Part shown: positions 48,564 through 57,659 of the stretch, in pieces
Layout: every line of letters begins with the position of its first letter
Position numbering within the stretch: position 1 is the first letter of the stretch
DNA from: Pseudomonas poae
Lineage (GTDB): Bacteria > Pseudomonadota > Gammaproteobacteria > Pseudomonadales > Pseudomonadaceae
Length of the DNA: 64,000 nt
Direction of reading: 5' to 3'
Assembly (NCBI GenBank): GCA_028869255.1
Contig: CP110972.1
Span: 1,307,001 to 1,371,000 of the forward strand
The notes under the pieces: generated by a model
Told to the model about the DNA's origin: nothing
Seen by the model: the letters and a program-made list of their open reading frames with translations, nothing else
The model's database searches: none
Translations under genes and position numbers: made by a program

Positions 48564-49843
48564 TCAAACCCAGCTTGCTGTTCTGGAAGTTGTTCCTGGC
48601 CTTCTGGCTGGCGACCACCCTGACATTTCTGGTGGGGGTCGGCGTGCTTGAGCTGGGGCGTTTTAGGCCGAATGACCCGCATGTGGAAGCCATGCTGGCG
48701 GCCGAAGAAAAGCTGTTGCAACAGTTCGGTGTCGAAGCGGCCGGCCAACTGCTGACCGTTTGGGAGCACCCACCGGATCAGGCCATCGGCGTCTATGACA
48801 GCACCGGTAAATTGCTGGTGGGCGCGCCCGTGACAGAGCCGGCCTATGAGCAATCGGTGATCAGCAAGGAGGGGCTGGCGCTGTCGATCAGGTCCACCCA
48901 CGCCCCCGGTAAAGATCCCGGCAAGCCCTGGCACCAGATCCCACTGATCATTGGCACGCTGATGAGCGCGCTGTTCAGCGGTTACATGGCGTACTACCTG
49001 GCCTGGCCGCTGGCTTACCTGCGACGTGCGATGAGCGACGCGGCCCAGGGTCGCTTCGAAACCCGGGTCAAGCCCGCCATGGGCAAGCGCCGCGATGAAA
49101 TCGTCGACCTGGCCGAAGACTGCGACCGCATGGCCAACCAGTTGAAGGTGCTGGTAGAAGCCCAGCAGCACTTGTTGCACGACATCTCCCACGAACTGCG
49201 CTCGCCGCTGACGCGCATGCAGGCAGCCATCGGCCTGTTGCGCCAGGACGTGGAGCGCCTGGGAATGCTCGAACGCATCGAGCGCGAAGCCGAACGCATG
49301 GACACGCTGATCGAGGCGCTGCTGACCCTGGCACGCCTGCAAGGCCGGCCCGAAAGCATCGAGCGCGAGCCCTTGGATATCATCGAATTGCTGGTGATGA
49401 TTGTTGAAGACGCGCAGTTCGAAGCCGGGATTAAAGGCTGCCGCGTGCAGCTGGACGCCTGCCCGCCGTTTATTGCCTGCGTCAGTGGCGAGTTGATGTA
49501 CCGCTGCTTCGAGAATGTGATCCGCAATGCCGTGCGCTATACCCGCCCGGGCACCACGGTGCAGGTCTCGGCGCAGGTCAATGCTGAGGCCACCCGCCTG
49601 AACGTACGGATCACCGACCACGGGCCGGGCGTCGAAAATGGCCGACTGCAAAGCATCTTCCATCCCTTCGAGCGGGGCGTGGGCGATGCCAGCGTGGGCT
49701 TTGGCCTGGGGCTGGCCATTGCCGCAAGGGCGGTGCAGATGCACGGCGGCAGCATCCAGGCATGCAATGAGCCGGGTGGTGGGCTGACGGTGCAGATCAA
49801 CCTGCACAATGCGCGATCTTTACACGACATTACATTGGCTTGA
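48560..49843 (+). CDS. Sensor histidine kinase (CpxA-like)
   Basis: 427 residues starting inside the regulator stop. TM1 (FWKLFLAFWLATTLTFLVGV), a short periplasmic domain (about 35-130), TM2 (IPLIIGTLMSALFSGYMAYY), HAMP, H-box HDISHELRSPLTRMQ, N-box in FENVIRNAVRYTRPG, then DHGPGVENG and GFGLGLAIAARAVQMHGG. All ATPase and phosphorylation residues are present. It presumably senses an envelope signal and phosphorylates the adjacent regulator. Confidence 0.93.
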   Translation: MIKPSLLFWKLFLAFWLATTLTFLVGVGVLELGRFRPNDPHVEAMLAAEEKLLQQFGVEAAGQLLTVWEHPPDQAIGVYDSTGKLLVGAPVTEPAYEQSVISKEGLALSIRSTHAPGKDPGKPWHQIPLIIGTLMSALFSGYMAYYLAWPLAYLRRAMSDAAQGRFETRVKPAMGKRRDEIVDLAEDCDRMANQLKVLVEAQQHLLHDISHELRSPLTRMQAAIGLLRQDVERLGMLERIEREAERMDTLIEALLTLARLQGRPESIEREPLDIIELLVMIVEDAQFEAGIKGCRVQLDACPPFIACVSGELMYRCFENVIRNAVRYTRPGTTVQVSAQVNAEATRLNVRITDHGPGVENGRLQSIFHPFERGVGDASVGFGLGLAIAARAVQMHGGSIQACNEPGGGLTVQINLHNARSLHDITLA

Positions 49844-49899
49844 CCGCCCTGTACGTCGCGCCTCATTAGACTCCTCGCCATGATTGAGAGGAGGTGGCG

Positions 49900-50346
49900 A
49901 TGTTTCAGGTGCATAAAAAAGGCTTTGTGTCCGGCCGCAAAATGGTCGACGGCCTGGTTCCGTACGACTTCTTTTGCGAAGACACCCCGGCGATCAATCT
50001 GTTTGTGTTTACCGGCGCTGCCACACCGGGCGCGACGGTTGCAGAGCAGACCTTGTGGGGCTTCACCCGGCTGGAGCGGTTCGAGGCGATGACCCGTGCA
50101 CTGGTGGGCAACAAGCAGCACGCGGGCTGGTTTCAAAGCGTCAATGTGCTGACCGGGCCCAACCAGAACGGCACACAAAGCGTGAAATTCCAGCGGGTGC
50201 TGAAAATCATCAAACACGCCAGCGAAGCCCGCAAGGCCGACTACGAGATTCTGACCGACGAAGGCGATACCTACTTCACTCGGCAGACCGTCGCGGCCAA
50301 CAGTGCGCAGACCGTCATCTACTCGGCCGAATGCGCGGCCATATAA
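49900..50346 (+). CDS. Small conserved-looking protein of unknown function
   Basis: 148 residues from the ATG at 49900, which has a very strong GAGGAGG five bases upstream. MFQVHKKGFVSGRKMVDGLV and ATVAEQTLWGFTRLERFEAM suggest a compact alpha/beta protein; no signal peptide, membrane helix or cysteine pattern. I do not recognise a family. Its last 28 bases overlap the 3' end of the convergent M20 hydrolase gene. It follows the sensor kinase by 56 bases and could be in the same transcript. Confidence 0.7.
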   Translation: MFQVHKKGFVSGRKMVDGLVPYDFFCEDTPAINLFVFTGAATPGATVAEQTLWGFTRLERFEAMTRALVGNKQHAGWFQSVNVLTGPNQNGTQSVKFQRVLKIIKHASEARKADYEILTDEGDTYFTRQTVAANSAQTVIYSAECAAI

Positions 50347-51644
50347 GCCAGGGTCATCCGGCTCAGGGCGCGAATCCCCACCGCGAGGCTCGGGTCATCC
50401 ACCTGGAAGCCCGGTGAGTGGGTGGGCCACACGGTCTTGCCCTCGAGCGCCGGTGGCGTCACGCCCATGCGCATGAAGAGGCCGGGGATCTGGCGGGCAT
50501 ATTCGGCAAAGTCATCGGCGCCATAGGTGCCGTTGTCGATCCGTACCGGTGTGGTCGATACCTGTTGCAGCACGGGCATCAACGCGTCCACCAGCGCGGT
50601 ATTGTTGTAGCCGGCGCGGTAGTTGCCGGGCAGGTAGTCCACCTTGGCGGAGGCCCCGGAGGCTTCGGCGATGTTCTCGGCGGTGCGGGTCATGCGCTGC
50701 AAAACATCCTCGCGCTGTTCATCGCTGACAGTACGAATCGAGCCTTCCAGCCGCACTTCGGCGGGGATGATGTTGTGGCGGTCGCCAGCCTCGATGCGGC
50801 CCACCGAAATCACCGGCGCCGGCAACAGGCTGAGGTTCGACTGGCGGCTGGGGATGGTTTGCCAGGCCAGGATCACCTGGGCCGCCACCGGCACCGGATC
50901 GATGCCGGTCCAGGGGAAGGCGGCATGGGTCTGACGCCCGATAATATGGGCGACGAAGGTATCGGCCGCCGCCGTGGTGCGTTGTCGGCTGAGGGTGAAG
51001 GTGCCCGCCGTACCCGCCGTCACGTGGATACCGAAGATCACCGCCGGCGCCGGATTTTGCAGCGCGTCTTGCTTGATCATCAATTGCGCGCCGCCTTGCT
51101 CGCCCAGCGGCGGGCCTTCCTCGGCCGGCTGGAAAATCAGTTTGAGCGTGCCGGGCAACTGATCGCGATGCGCCGCCAGCACCTCGGCAACGCCCAGCGC
51201 CATGGCCATATGCGCATCGTGGCCGCACGCATGCATCACGCCCACCTCCTGGCCACGGCTGCGAAAGTCACCGCCTTCATCTTTGCTGCGCACCGTCGAG
51301 GCGTAGGGCAGGCCGGTCTGTTCGGTCAGCGGCAGCGCGTCCAGTTCGGCGCGTATGGCTACCACCGGGCCGGGTTTGCCGCCGCGTAAAATGCCGATCA
51401 CGCCGGTGTGGGCGATACCGGTCTGCACCTCCAGCCCCAGTTCACGCAGGCGCTGGGCGATGCGTTGGCTGGTGTGGAACTCGCGATTGCCCAATTCCGG
51501 CTGCTGGTGAATGGCATGGCGCAGCTCGATCACACCGGGCAGCGCCTGGTTGATCTGCCGATCCAGGTCGTCCCAGGGCTCGGCGGCCGACAGCGCCCCC
51601 GACAACATCAGCAGCGAAAAACCGGCAGTTCTCACACGTAACAT
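50319..51644 (-). CDS. Exported M20 amidohydrolase (hippurate/IAA-amino-acid hydrolase family)
   Basis: 441 residues with a signal peptide (MLRVRTAGFSLLMLSGALSAA). M20D marks: ELRHAIHQQPELGNREF, AIRAELDALPLTEQTGLPYA, metal-site Cys/His in HACGHDAHMAMALG, QPAEEGPP, RHNIIPAEVRLEGSIRT and GADDFAEYA. It hydrolyses N-acyl or N-aroyl amino acids; secretion to the periplasm is unusual because most homologues are cytoplasmic. It is followed upstream on the same strand by the acyl-CoA-dehydrogenase-like, MFS and TonB-receptor genes, as one group. Confidence 0.88.
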   Translation of the reverse strand: MLRVRTAGFSLLMLSGALSAAEPWDDLDRQINQALPGVIELRHAIHQQPELGNREFHTSQRIAQRLRELGLEVQTGIAHTGVIGILRGGKPGPVVAIRAELDALPLTEQTGLPYASTVRSKDEGGDFRSRGQEVGVMHACGHDAHMAMALGVAEVLAAHRDQLPGTLKLIFQPAEEGPPLGEQGGAQLMIKQDALQNPAPAVIFGIHVTAGTAGTFTLSRQRTTAAADTFVAHIIGRQTHAAFPWTGIDPVPVAAQVILAWQTIPSRQSNLSLLPAPVISVGRIEAGDRHNIIPAEVRLEGSIRTVSDEQREDVLQRMTRTAENIAEASGASAKVDYLPGNYRAGYNNTALVDALMPVLQQVSTTPVRIDNGTYGADDFAEYARQIPGLFMRMGVTPPALEGKTVWPTHSPGFQVDDPSLAVGIRALSRMTLAYMAAHSAE

Positions 51645-51659
51645 ACGCCGCCTCCCGGC

Positions 51660-52856
51660 TCAGTAAGTGAACGCAATCGGCGGCGCTTTGGCGTTCAGCA
51701 GGTAGTCGCCGATGGCCTTGTACTTGTAAGACAGGGCGTCATGGGTGGTGTGGGTGCGCGCATTGCGCCAGTGCCGGTCAAAGTTGTAGCGCGACTGGGT
51801 GGTAGCGGCGCCGCCGACTTCATACAGGCGCTCGCACACATGCAGGGCGGCGCGGGTCGAGGCAATCTTGGCTTCGGCCACCGCAATCGACGAACGCACC
51901 AGAATCGCCTCCAGCTCCTCTGCCTGCGCCAACCCCTGCAACTGGGTGCGGGCGGCGAGGTCGACTGCCCCGGCGGCTTTCTCCACCAGCGCCTCGGCCC
52001 CGTGGATGCGCGCGGCCAGATCGCCGAGGGTGTGCAGGATGTACGGGTCGTTGCGCGCATTATCCACACCGCTTTCACGCACCGGCCGCGTGCCGGTGCG
52101 AGCCCACTCCACCGCATCCTCCAGGGCGGCCAGGCCGATGCCGATATCGATGGCGCAATGGATCAGTTGCGCGCTGGCCCCCACATAGTTGCGGCGCTGG
52201 TACCACTGCGCCAGCGGGATCACCTGCTCCTGGCGCACCGGCACATTCTCCAGCAGGGTCGTGCCACTGGCAGTCACGCGCTGGCCCATGCCATCCCAGT
52301 CGTCGAGCAGGGTGATACCTGTGGTGTCGGCGGGCAGCATCACGTACACCGCGTTACCGTCCGCGTCCACCGCCTGGATTTTCAGCAGGTCGGCAAACAG
52401 GCAGCCGGTGCTGTAGAACTTGCTGCCATTGAGCACCAGTTGCTCACCGCGCCGCTCCAGGCGTGTATGGATTTCACCGCGAAAGGTGCCGCTGCGTTCG
52501 GCAATCGCGCCAGATGACAACTGGCGCTCGGCAAAGGCACCGAGGTATTCGCGTTGTTGCTCGGCGCTGGCAATCAGACGCAGGTGCTCGACCGTGGCGA
52601 AGTGCGGAAACAACGCCTGCGCCACACTCGGGTCGGCCTTGGCCAGGCTGATGAAAATCTGCGCCACCTGCAGCTGGCTGATATCGCCGCCGCCATATTC
52701 CGCCGGCACCCGGGCGGCACCCAGGCCCGATTCGCGGATCAGGTCGAGCTGGGCGTAGGGCAGGATTCTGCCGGCGTCACGGTCGGCGGCGCCGGGTTGG
52801 ATCTGGGCGGCCAGTTGGTGGGCGAGGGCAAGGTAATCGGTCATGGAAAAGTCCAT
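51660..52856 (-). CDS. Acyl-CoA-dehydrogenase-fold flavin monooxygenase (SfnB/DszC-like)
   Basis: 398 residues (ATG 52856; an ATG at 52844 is also possible). It has the acyl-CoA-dehydrogenase fold without the CoA-thioester catalytic base: GLGAARVPAEYGGGDISQLQ, GSKFYSTGCLFADLLKIQAV, and a C-terminal GGAATTQSRYNFDRHWRNAR typical of SfnB/DszC. Such FMNH2-dependent enzymes oxidise sulphones or similar organosulphur compounds during sulphur starvation. The group also includes an MFS carrier and a TonB receptor, so an organosulphur or N-acyl substrate scavenging role is plausible. Confidence 0.8.
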   Translation of the reverse strand: MDFSMTDYLALAHQLAAQIQPGAADRDAGRILPYAQLDLIRESGLGAARVPAEYGGGDISQLQVAQIFISLAKADPSVAQALFPHFATVEHLRLIASAEQQREYLGAFAERQLSSGAIAERSGTFRGEIHTRLERRGEQLVLNGSKFYSTGCLFADLLKIQAVDADGNAVYVMLPADTTGITLLDDWDGMGQRVTASGTTLLENVPVRQEQVIPLAQWYQRRNYVGASAQLIHCAIDIGIGLAALEDAVEWARTGTRPVRESGVDNARNDPYILHTLGDLAARIHGAEALVEKAAGAVDLAARTQLQGLAQAEELEAILVRSSIAVAEAKIASTRAALHVCERLYEVGGAATTQSRYNFDRHWRNARTHTTHDALSYKYKAIGDYLLNAKAPPIAFTY

Positions 52857-52865
52857 CAAAGAAGG

Positions 52866-54179
52866 TCAGGAAGCATCGCGCAAGGCGCTGCGTGGCACGC
52901 CGAACAACAGGATCAAGGTGCCGCCGGCCACCAGGGCCGCCACGATATAGAGCGCCAGGCTGATACTGCCGGTGGAAGTCTTGATCGCGCCGATCATGAT
53001 CGGCGTGAGCAGGCTGCTGATCTGCCCGCAGCAATTGACCAGCGCCAAGCCTGCGGCCTTGGCTTGGTCCGACAGGTAGTACGTGGGGATGGTCCAGAAA
53101 ATCGCCGTGGCTACCAGGTAACCGCTGGTCATCAGGGTCAGTACGGCAATCGCCGAGTACGGGCTGAACAGGAAATTGGGCAGGATCAGCATCGCCACGG
53201 CCGCCGTAAGGCCGCCCACTGCGAAGTGCCAGCGCCGCTCCTGCTGCACATCCGAATGGCGGCAGGCCCACAGCATCAGGCACACCCCGACTACATAGGG
53301 CAGGGCCGACAACAACCCCAGTTGCCCGAGGTTGCTGATGCCCGAATCGCGGATGATCGACGGGGCCCAGATATTGGTGACATTGCCGGTGCACATGATG
53401 GTCAGGCAGTAGGCCAGGGTGATAAACCACACTTTGCGGTCTTTCAGCGCCTCGACAAACCGCGAGTGCCCACCGGGCTTGCGCGCCTGCCGCTCATGGG
53501 CCAGGGCCTGTTCGATGGCGCGTTTTTCATCCGCGCTCAGCCACTTGGCCGAGGCCGGTTTGTCGTCCAGCCAATACCAGGCGAACAACCCGGCGAGCAC
53601 CGGCGGAATGCCGGTGATCACGAACAGCCATTGCCAGCCGGTAAACCCGCCGACCCCGGCGAAGTGCCCCATGATCGCAGTCGACAGCGGCCCGCCGATA
53701 ATCCCGCATACCGCAATCGCCATGATAAAGCGCGAGGTGATCCGCGCCCGGTGGCTGGCCGGAAACCAGTAGGTGAGGTACAGAATCACCCCCGGAAAGA
53801 ACCCGGCCTCGGCCGCGCCCAGCAACACCCGCAGTACATAGAACTGCGCCGGGGTCTGGGCAAACGCGGTGGCGATGGTCACCAGGCCCCACAGCACCAT
53901 GATGCGCATCATGGTTTTTTTTGCGCCGATCTTTTCCAGCAGCAGGTTGCTCGGGATCTCGAACAGCAGGTAGCCGATGGAGAACACCCCGACAATGATG
54001 CCGAACGTGGCATCGCTGATGTTCAGGTCGGTCTTGAACTGTAAGTGCGCGAAGCTGATGTTGACGCGGTCCAGCCAATTGAGCACGAAGCACAGAAACA
54101 GGAACGGCATGATTCGCCACGCCAGTTTGCGGTACAGGCGCTGGTCGAAGGTCGCCTGCGGGCGTTCGAAGTTGGTCAT
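52866..54179 (-). CDS. MFS transporter, anion:cation symporter (ACS) family
   Basis: 437 residues from the ATG at 54179, which overlaps the stop of the TonB receptor by one base. Twelve helices; ACS signatures LNWLDRVNISFAHLQFKTDL, GYLLFEIPSNLLLEKIGAKK, GAAEAGFFPGVILYLTYWFP and, in the second half, WTIPTYYLSDQAKAAGLALV. Members import organic anions such as phthalate, tartrate, glucarate or allantoate. Translational coupling to the receptor means that the two probably move the same compound across the outer and inner membranes. Confidence 0.9.
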   Translation of the reverse strand: MTNFERPQATFDQRLYRKLAWRIMPFLFLCFVLNWLDRVNISFAHLQFKTDLNISDATFGIIVGVFSIGYLLFEIPSNLLLEKIGAKKTMMRIMVLWGLVTIATAFAQTPAQFYVLRVLLGAAEAGFFPGVILYLTYWFPASHRARITSRFIMAIAVCGIIGGPLSTAIMGHFAGVGGFTGWQWLFVITGIPPVLAGLFAWYWLDDKPASAKWLSADEKRAIEQALAHERQARKPGGHSRFVEALKDRKVWFITLAYCLTIMCTGNVTNIWAPSIIRDSGISNLGQLGLLSALPYVVGVCLMLWACRHSDVQQERRWHFAVGGLTAAVAMLILPNFLFSPYSAIAVLTLMTSGYLVATAIFWTIPTYYLSDQAKAAGLALVNCCGQISSLLTPIMIGAIKTSTGSISLALYIVAALVAGGTLILLFGVPRSALRDAS

Positions 54180-56704
54180 CACCAGCTCACGTCGACTTTG
54201 GCGAAGTAGTAGGCGCCTTCCAGGCCATAGGGCGAGTACCAGCTGTAGGTCGGGTTATCGGTGGGGAAGAAATAGAAGCGCTTGGCCTCGTCATTGAGCT
54301 GTTGCGGGCGGCGGTCGAAGATGTTTTCGCCACCCACGGTGACTTTCACCGCATCGCTCAGCCAATAGCCCACGCTTAAGTCGGTGATGAACGCCGGGCG
54401 GATCACCTCGTCGCGGCTGGCGGAAATCTGGTTGCGCCCGGTGACCTTGGAGTAACGGGTTTCCTTGAGGTTTACCTCGAAATCCCCCAGTTGCCAGGCG
54501 GCGTTCAACGAGGTGGTGTTTTTCGGGTAGGCCGAGGTCAGGTTGCCCTGGCGGTCACGGCCGACCGCGCTCACACCGGTGCCAGCGAGGGCGGCGGGCT
54601 CTTTGATTTTCTCGATGGTTTGCAGGCTCTGGTTGCTGAGCAGGGTCCATTTGGTCTTGCCGTAGCGGCCCAGGTCGTAGCGGTAGTCCGCCACCAGGTC
54701 GATGCCACGGGTGCGGGTGTCGGCCAGGTTGCCGAAGTAGGAGACGATCTGGTTGGGGTTCAGCCCCTGCGCCGCGAGCACGTTGGACACGGCGGTGCCC
54801 TGCAGGTTACTGGTCTGCAGGATGCGGTCCTTGATGTCGATCTGGTACATGTCGACGGTGATGTCGAGGTTCTCGGTGGGCGTGGCGACAAACCCAAGGC
54901 TGTAGTTCATCGAGCGCTCAGGCTTGAGTTCCTTGGCGCCCAGCGCCTGGCCGGCGGCGTCGTTGACCGTGACGTAACGCGTGGTGGCCTGTTCCAGTTG
55001 GCCGGTGATCGGGCTGGTGCGCCAGGCGGTCAGCGACGACGAATAGAACTGCTGTTGCAGGGACGGCGCACGGAAGCCGTTGCTCACGGTGCCGCGCACG
55101 GCGAACTGCGGGGTAAAGGCATAGCGTGTGGAGAACTTGCCGCTGCCGGTGTCGCCAAAGTCGCTGTAGTGCTCGAAGCGCCCGGCCAGGCTCACGTCCC
55201 ATTGGTCGGTGAGGCTCTGGCTGAAGTCGACATAGCCTGCGGTGTTGGTGCGTGAATAGTTGTGCGCATCCGCCGGGGTGAAGCCCACCAGCCCGGGCGC
55301 GCCGGGGTTGGGGCGTTGGCCGGCGAGTGGGCTGCCGGCGGGGAACACGTAGCCGCCATCGGCATAGGACGCGTATTCGCCGGCCTGGATCTCGAACCCA
55401 TCGCGGCGAAATTCCAGGCCGGTCGACACGTTCAGCGGCTTGGCAAACAGCCCGGTATCGAACGCACGGGTCAGGTCCAGGTTATTGGTCCACTGGCTGG
55501 CGATCAGGTTGCCGCCGTCCATGTTTTGCGGGCTGTTCGGCCCCAGGGACGGGTTCAGCGAGCGCTCGTTGCGGGTGTTGGCATTGTTGTAGCCGTAGCT
55601 GGTGCTCAGGTCCCAATGCCAGCCGAGCAGGTCATCGTTGCGCACGCCGAATACGCTTTGGAAGTCATCCTCTTCCACCACAAACCGTGGCGAGAAACCG
55701 TCCGGGTACACCGAGACAATATTCTGCGGCGAGTTGGCGGTACGGTAGGTGCCCCAGCTGGTGGAGTTGCGGTGGCTGAGGGTGGAGAACGAGTACAGGG
55801 TGTACTCCGCGTTCAGCGGCAGCTCGGCGTTGTAGCCGAAGTTGTAGGTTTGCGAGCGCGGCTGGCCGAGCTGCTGGCGGTAACGGCTTTCGCTGGTTTC
55901 GCGTGGGTCAGGCTGGCCGTTCTGGCGAAAGTAAATGCTCGTGCGATCCGGCACCGCGCCCGCCACGTTGGAGCTTTCCTGAATGCCGATATCAGCGCTG
56001 AGGCTGAAGAAACCCTCATTTGGCAGCTCGAAGCCCTGGTTGATCTGCCCTTGGCCACGTGCGCCGAAATTGCCCTTGCCGCCCACACGGTTGGCGTACT
56101 GCCCATACAAGGCACTGGCGCTGCCGCCGGAAGGGTTGCGCTTGAGGATGATATTGATCACCCCGGCAATTGCGTCCGAACCGTATTGCGCCGCCGCGCC
56201 GTCGCGCAGCACTTCTACATGGTCCACGGCGGCGATGGGGATCAGATCGAGGTCGGCAGGCGACTGCCCGCTGGAGGTGGCGGCGGTCTGCACAAAGATC
56301 AGCGACGTGTTGTGACGACGCTTGCCGTTGACCAGCACCAGCACATGGTTGCCGCCCAGGCCGCGCAAAGTCGCGGACTTGACCGACAAGCCGGTGCCGC
56401 CGGTAAAGCCGGCGGCGTTGGTGTAGGACGGCACGCTGGCGGCCAGGGCGTCGCGCAGGTTCTGTTTGCCGGAGCGGGCGAGGTCGTCGGCGCTGATCAC
56501 ATCGATCGGCGCCAGGCTCTTGGCCACGGTGCGGCCACTGTCGCGGGCACCGGTGACCACCACGGTCTGCAAGGCGGTGTCGCCGGCCGCCGAAGGCCGT
56601 GACGGGGTTTCTTCTGCCAGGGCCGCCTGCTGGGCGCACAGCCCGAGGATGCCGACGGTCAGCAGGCTGAGCCTGGGACGAAAGCGAGTGTAAGGGCGAG
56701 ACAT
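54179..56704 (-). CDS. TonB-dependent outer-membrane receptor
   Basis: 841 residues. Signal peptide ending near QQAALA-EETPSR; TonB-box-like TVVVTGARDSG; plug with RSGKQNLRDALAASVPSYTN, LRGLGGNHVLVLVNGKRRHN and VEVLRDGAAAQYGSDAIAGV; then a 22-strand barrel ending YFAKVDVSW. The plug pattern is that of receptors annotated for siderophores or, increasingly, for organic solutes. As the lead gene of a receptor-MFS-flavoenzyme-hydrolase run, a non-iron substrate is likely. Confidence 0.9.
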   Translation of the reverse strand: MSRPYTRFRPRLSLLTVGILGLCAQQAALAEETPSRPSAAGDTALQTVVVTGARDSGRTVAKSLAPIDVISADDLARSGKQNLRDALAASVPSYTNAAGFTGGTGLSVKSATLRGLGGNHVLVLVNGKRRHNTSLIFVQTAATSSGQSPADLDLIPIAAVDHVEVLRDGAAAQYGSDAIAGVINIILKRNPSGGSASALYGQYANRVGGKGNFGARGQGQINQGFELPNEGFFSLSADIGIQESSNVAGAVPDRTSIYFRQNGQPDPRETSESRYRQQLGQPRSQTYNFGYNAELPLNAEYTLYSFSTLSHRNSTSWGTYRTANSPQNIVSVYPDGFSPRFVVEEDDFQSVFGVRNDDLLGWHWDLSTSYGYNNANTRNERSLNPSLGPNSPQNMDGGNLIASQWTNNLDLTRAFDTGLFAKPLNVSTGLEFRRDGFEIQAGEYASYADGGYVFPAGSPLAGQRPNPGAPGLVGFTPADAHNYSRTNTAGYVDFSQSLTDQWDVSLAGRFEHYSDFGDTGSGKFSTRYAFTPQFAVRGTVSNGFRAPSLQQQFYSSSLTAWRTSPITGQLEQATTRYVTVNDAAGQALGAKELKPERSMNYSLGFVATPTENLDITVDMYQIDIKDRILQTSNLQGTAVSNVLAAQGLNPNQIVSYFGNLADTRTRGIDLVADYRYDLGRYGKTKWTLLSNQSLQTIEKIKEPAALAGTGVSAVGRDRQGNLTSAYPKNTTSLNAAWQLGDFEVNLKETRYSKVTGRNQISASRDEVIRPAFITDLSVGYWLSDAVKVTVGGENIFDRRPQQLNDEAKRFYFFPTDNPTYSWYSPYGLEGAYYFAKVDVSW

Positions 56705-56809
56705 GGTGAGGCTCCAATGTTTAGGTGCCGCTTTCCATTCCTGATGGTGGGAGTTCCTGACAGTACTGGGGAGGCTTATGTGTTGGCTGTTTCTAGTTAT
56801 GGGTTGAGG

Positions 56810-57511
56810 TCAACGCCCCAGCATCACGTCCTGGCGGGCCTGGTCGACCAGTGCCATCTGCCGTAGGAGACGGGCCTTGCGTTCGGCCAGCAGCAAGGTC
56901 TTGGTCCACGCCACGGCCTTGGCCGAATGGCTGGCCAGGCGTGCGGCCAGTTCCAGCGCACTGGCGTAGGGGTCGTCCACCACCTGGTTGACCAGGCCGA
57001 TGGCCAGCGCTTCACGGGCGTCGAATTGACGGGCGCTGAGCATGATGTCCAGGGCCGCCGCCTCGCCGATCAGGCTGGGCAGGGTGATTGCACTGAAGCC
57101 GGACAACATGCCGTGCTGCACTTCGGGGAAGTGAAAGCGCGTGTCGTGCCGCGCAATACGGAAATCGCAGTGAATCGCCAGGCTGATCCCCAGGCCCAGG
57201 GTGTGCCCGTGCAAGGCGGCAATCACCGGTTTGCTCAGGTCGTTGCCGACGCCGGGCAGGGCGCGGGCGAGTACGTCGCTGCTGACGGTTTCGCCGGTGG
57301 CCTGGATTTCCTTGAGGTCGGAACCGGCGCAAAACGCCCGCTCACCGGCACCGCGCAGCACGATGGCGCGCACGCCGGTGTCCTGCTGGGCGCGTTGCCA
57401 AACCTCGGCCAACTCGTGCTTGGCCTGGCTGTCCAGGGCGTTCAGGCGTTCCTGGCGGTTGAGGGTAACCACCAGAATTCCTTCGCCAATAGTGTGGTAC
57501 TCGACTGTCAT
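56810..57511 (-). CDS. Enoyl-CoA hydratase/isomerase family protein
   Basis: 233 residues from the ATG at 57511, a little shorter than the usual 255-260. Crotonase marks: VVTLNRQERLNALDSQ, oxyanion-hole AFCAGSDLKEIQ and GHTLGLGISLAIHCDFRIA; FHFPEVQHGMLSGFSAITLP covers the catalytic-Glu region. It hydrates or isomerises an acyl-CoA, presumably the one made by the CoA ligase at 58685-60163. It is divergent from the zinc alcohol dehydrogenase, sharing a promoter region with a candidate IclR operator. Confidence 0.85.
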   Translation of the reverse strand: MTVEYHTIGEGILVVTLNRQERLNALDSQAKHELAEVWQRAQQDTGVRAIVLRGAGERAFCAGSDLKEIQATGETVSSDVLARALPGVGNDLSKPVIAALHGHTLGLGISLAIHCDFRIARHDTRFHFPEVQHGMLSGFSAITLPSLIGEAAALDIMLSARQFDAREALAIGLVNQVVDDPYASALELAARLASHSAKAVAWTKTLLLAERKARLLRQMALVDQARQDVMLGR

Positions 57512-57609
57512 GGTGGGGTTTTCATCAGGAGTGGAAGAAAGACGCGATTGCCCCTTGAGGTCAGCGTCAAAGTGAGGAAAACTTAAAGGATGTGCACAAT
57601 GCAAACAAG

Positions 57610-57628
57610 ATGTTTGTTATATGAACAT
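57610..57628. promoter_or_regulatory. Dyad ATGTT-N9-AACAT between enoyl-CoA hydratase and ADH genes
   Basis: An inverted repeat in the AT-rich 148-bp gap of two divergent catabolic genes. Candidate operator for the IclR regulator encoded at 60160-60966; by position only. Confidence 0.35.
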
Positions 57629-57659
57629 ATTCTTATCGGGTCATAAACGGTTATAAAAA

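Noticed and set aside
52554..54044. 496-residue plus-strand frame opposite the MFS gene
   Set aside because: Low-complexity Gln/Arg/Gly-rich antisense product of a high-GC gene.
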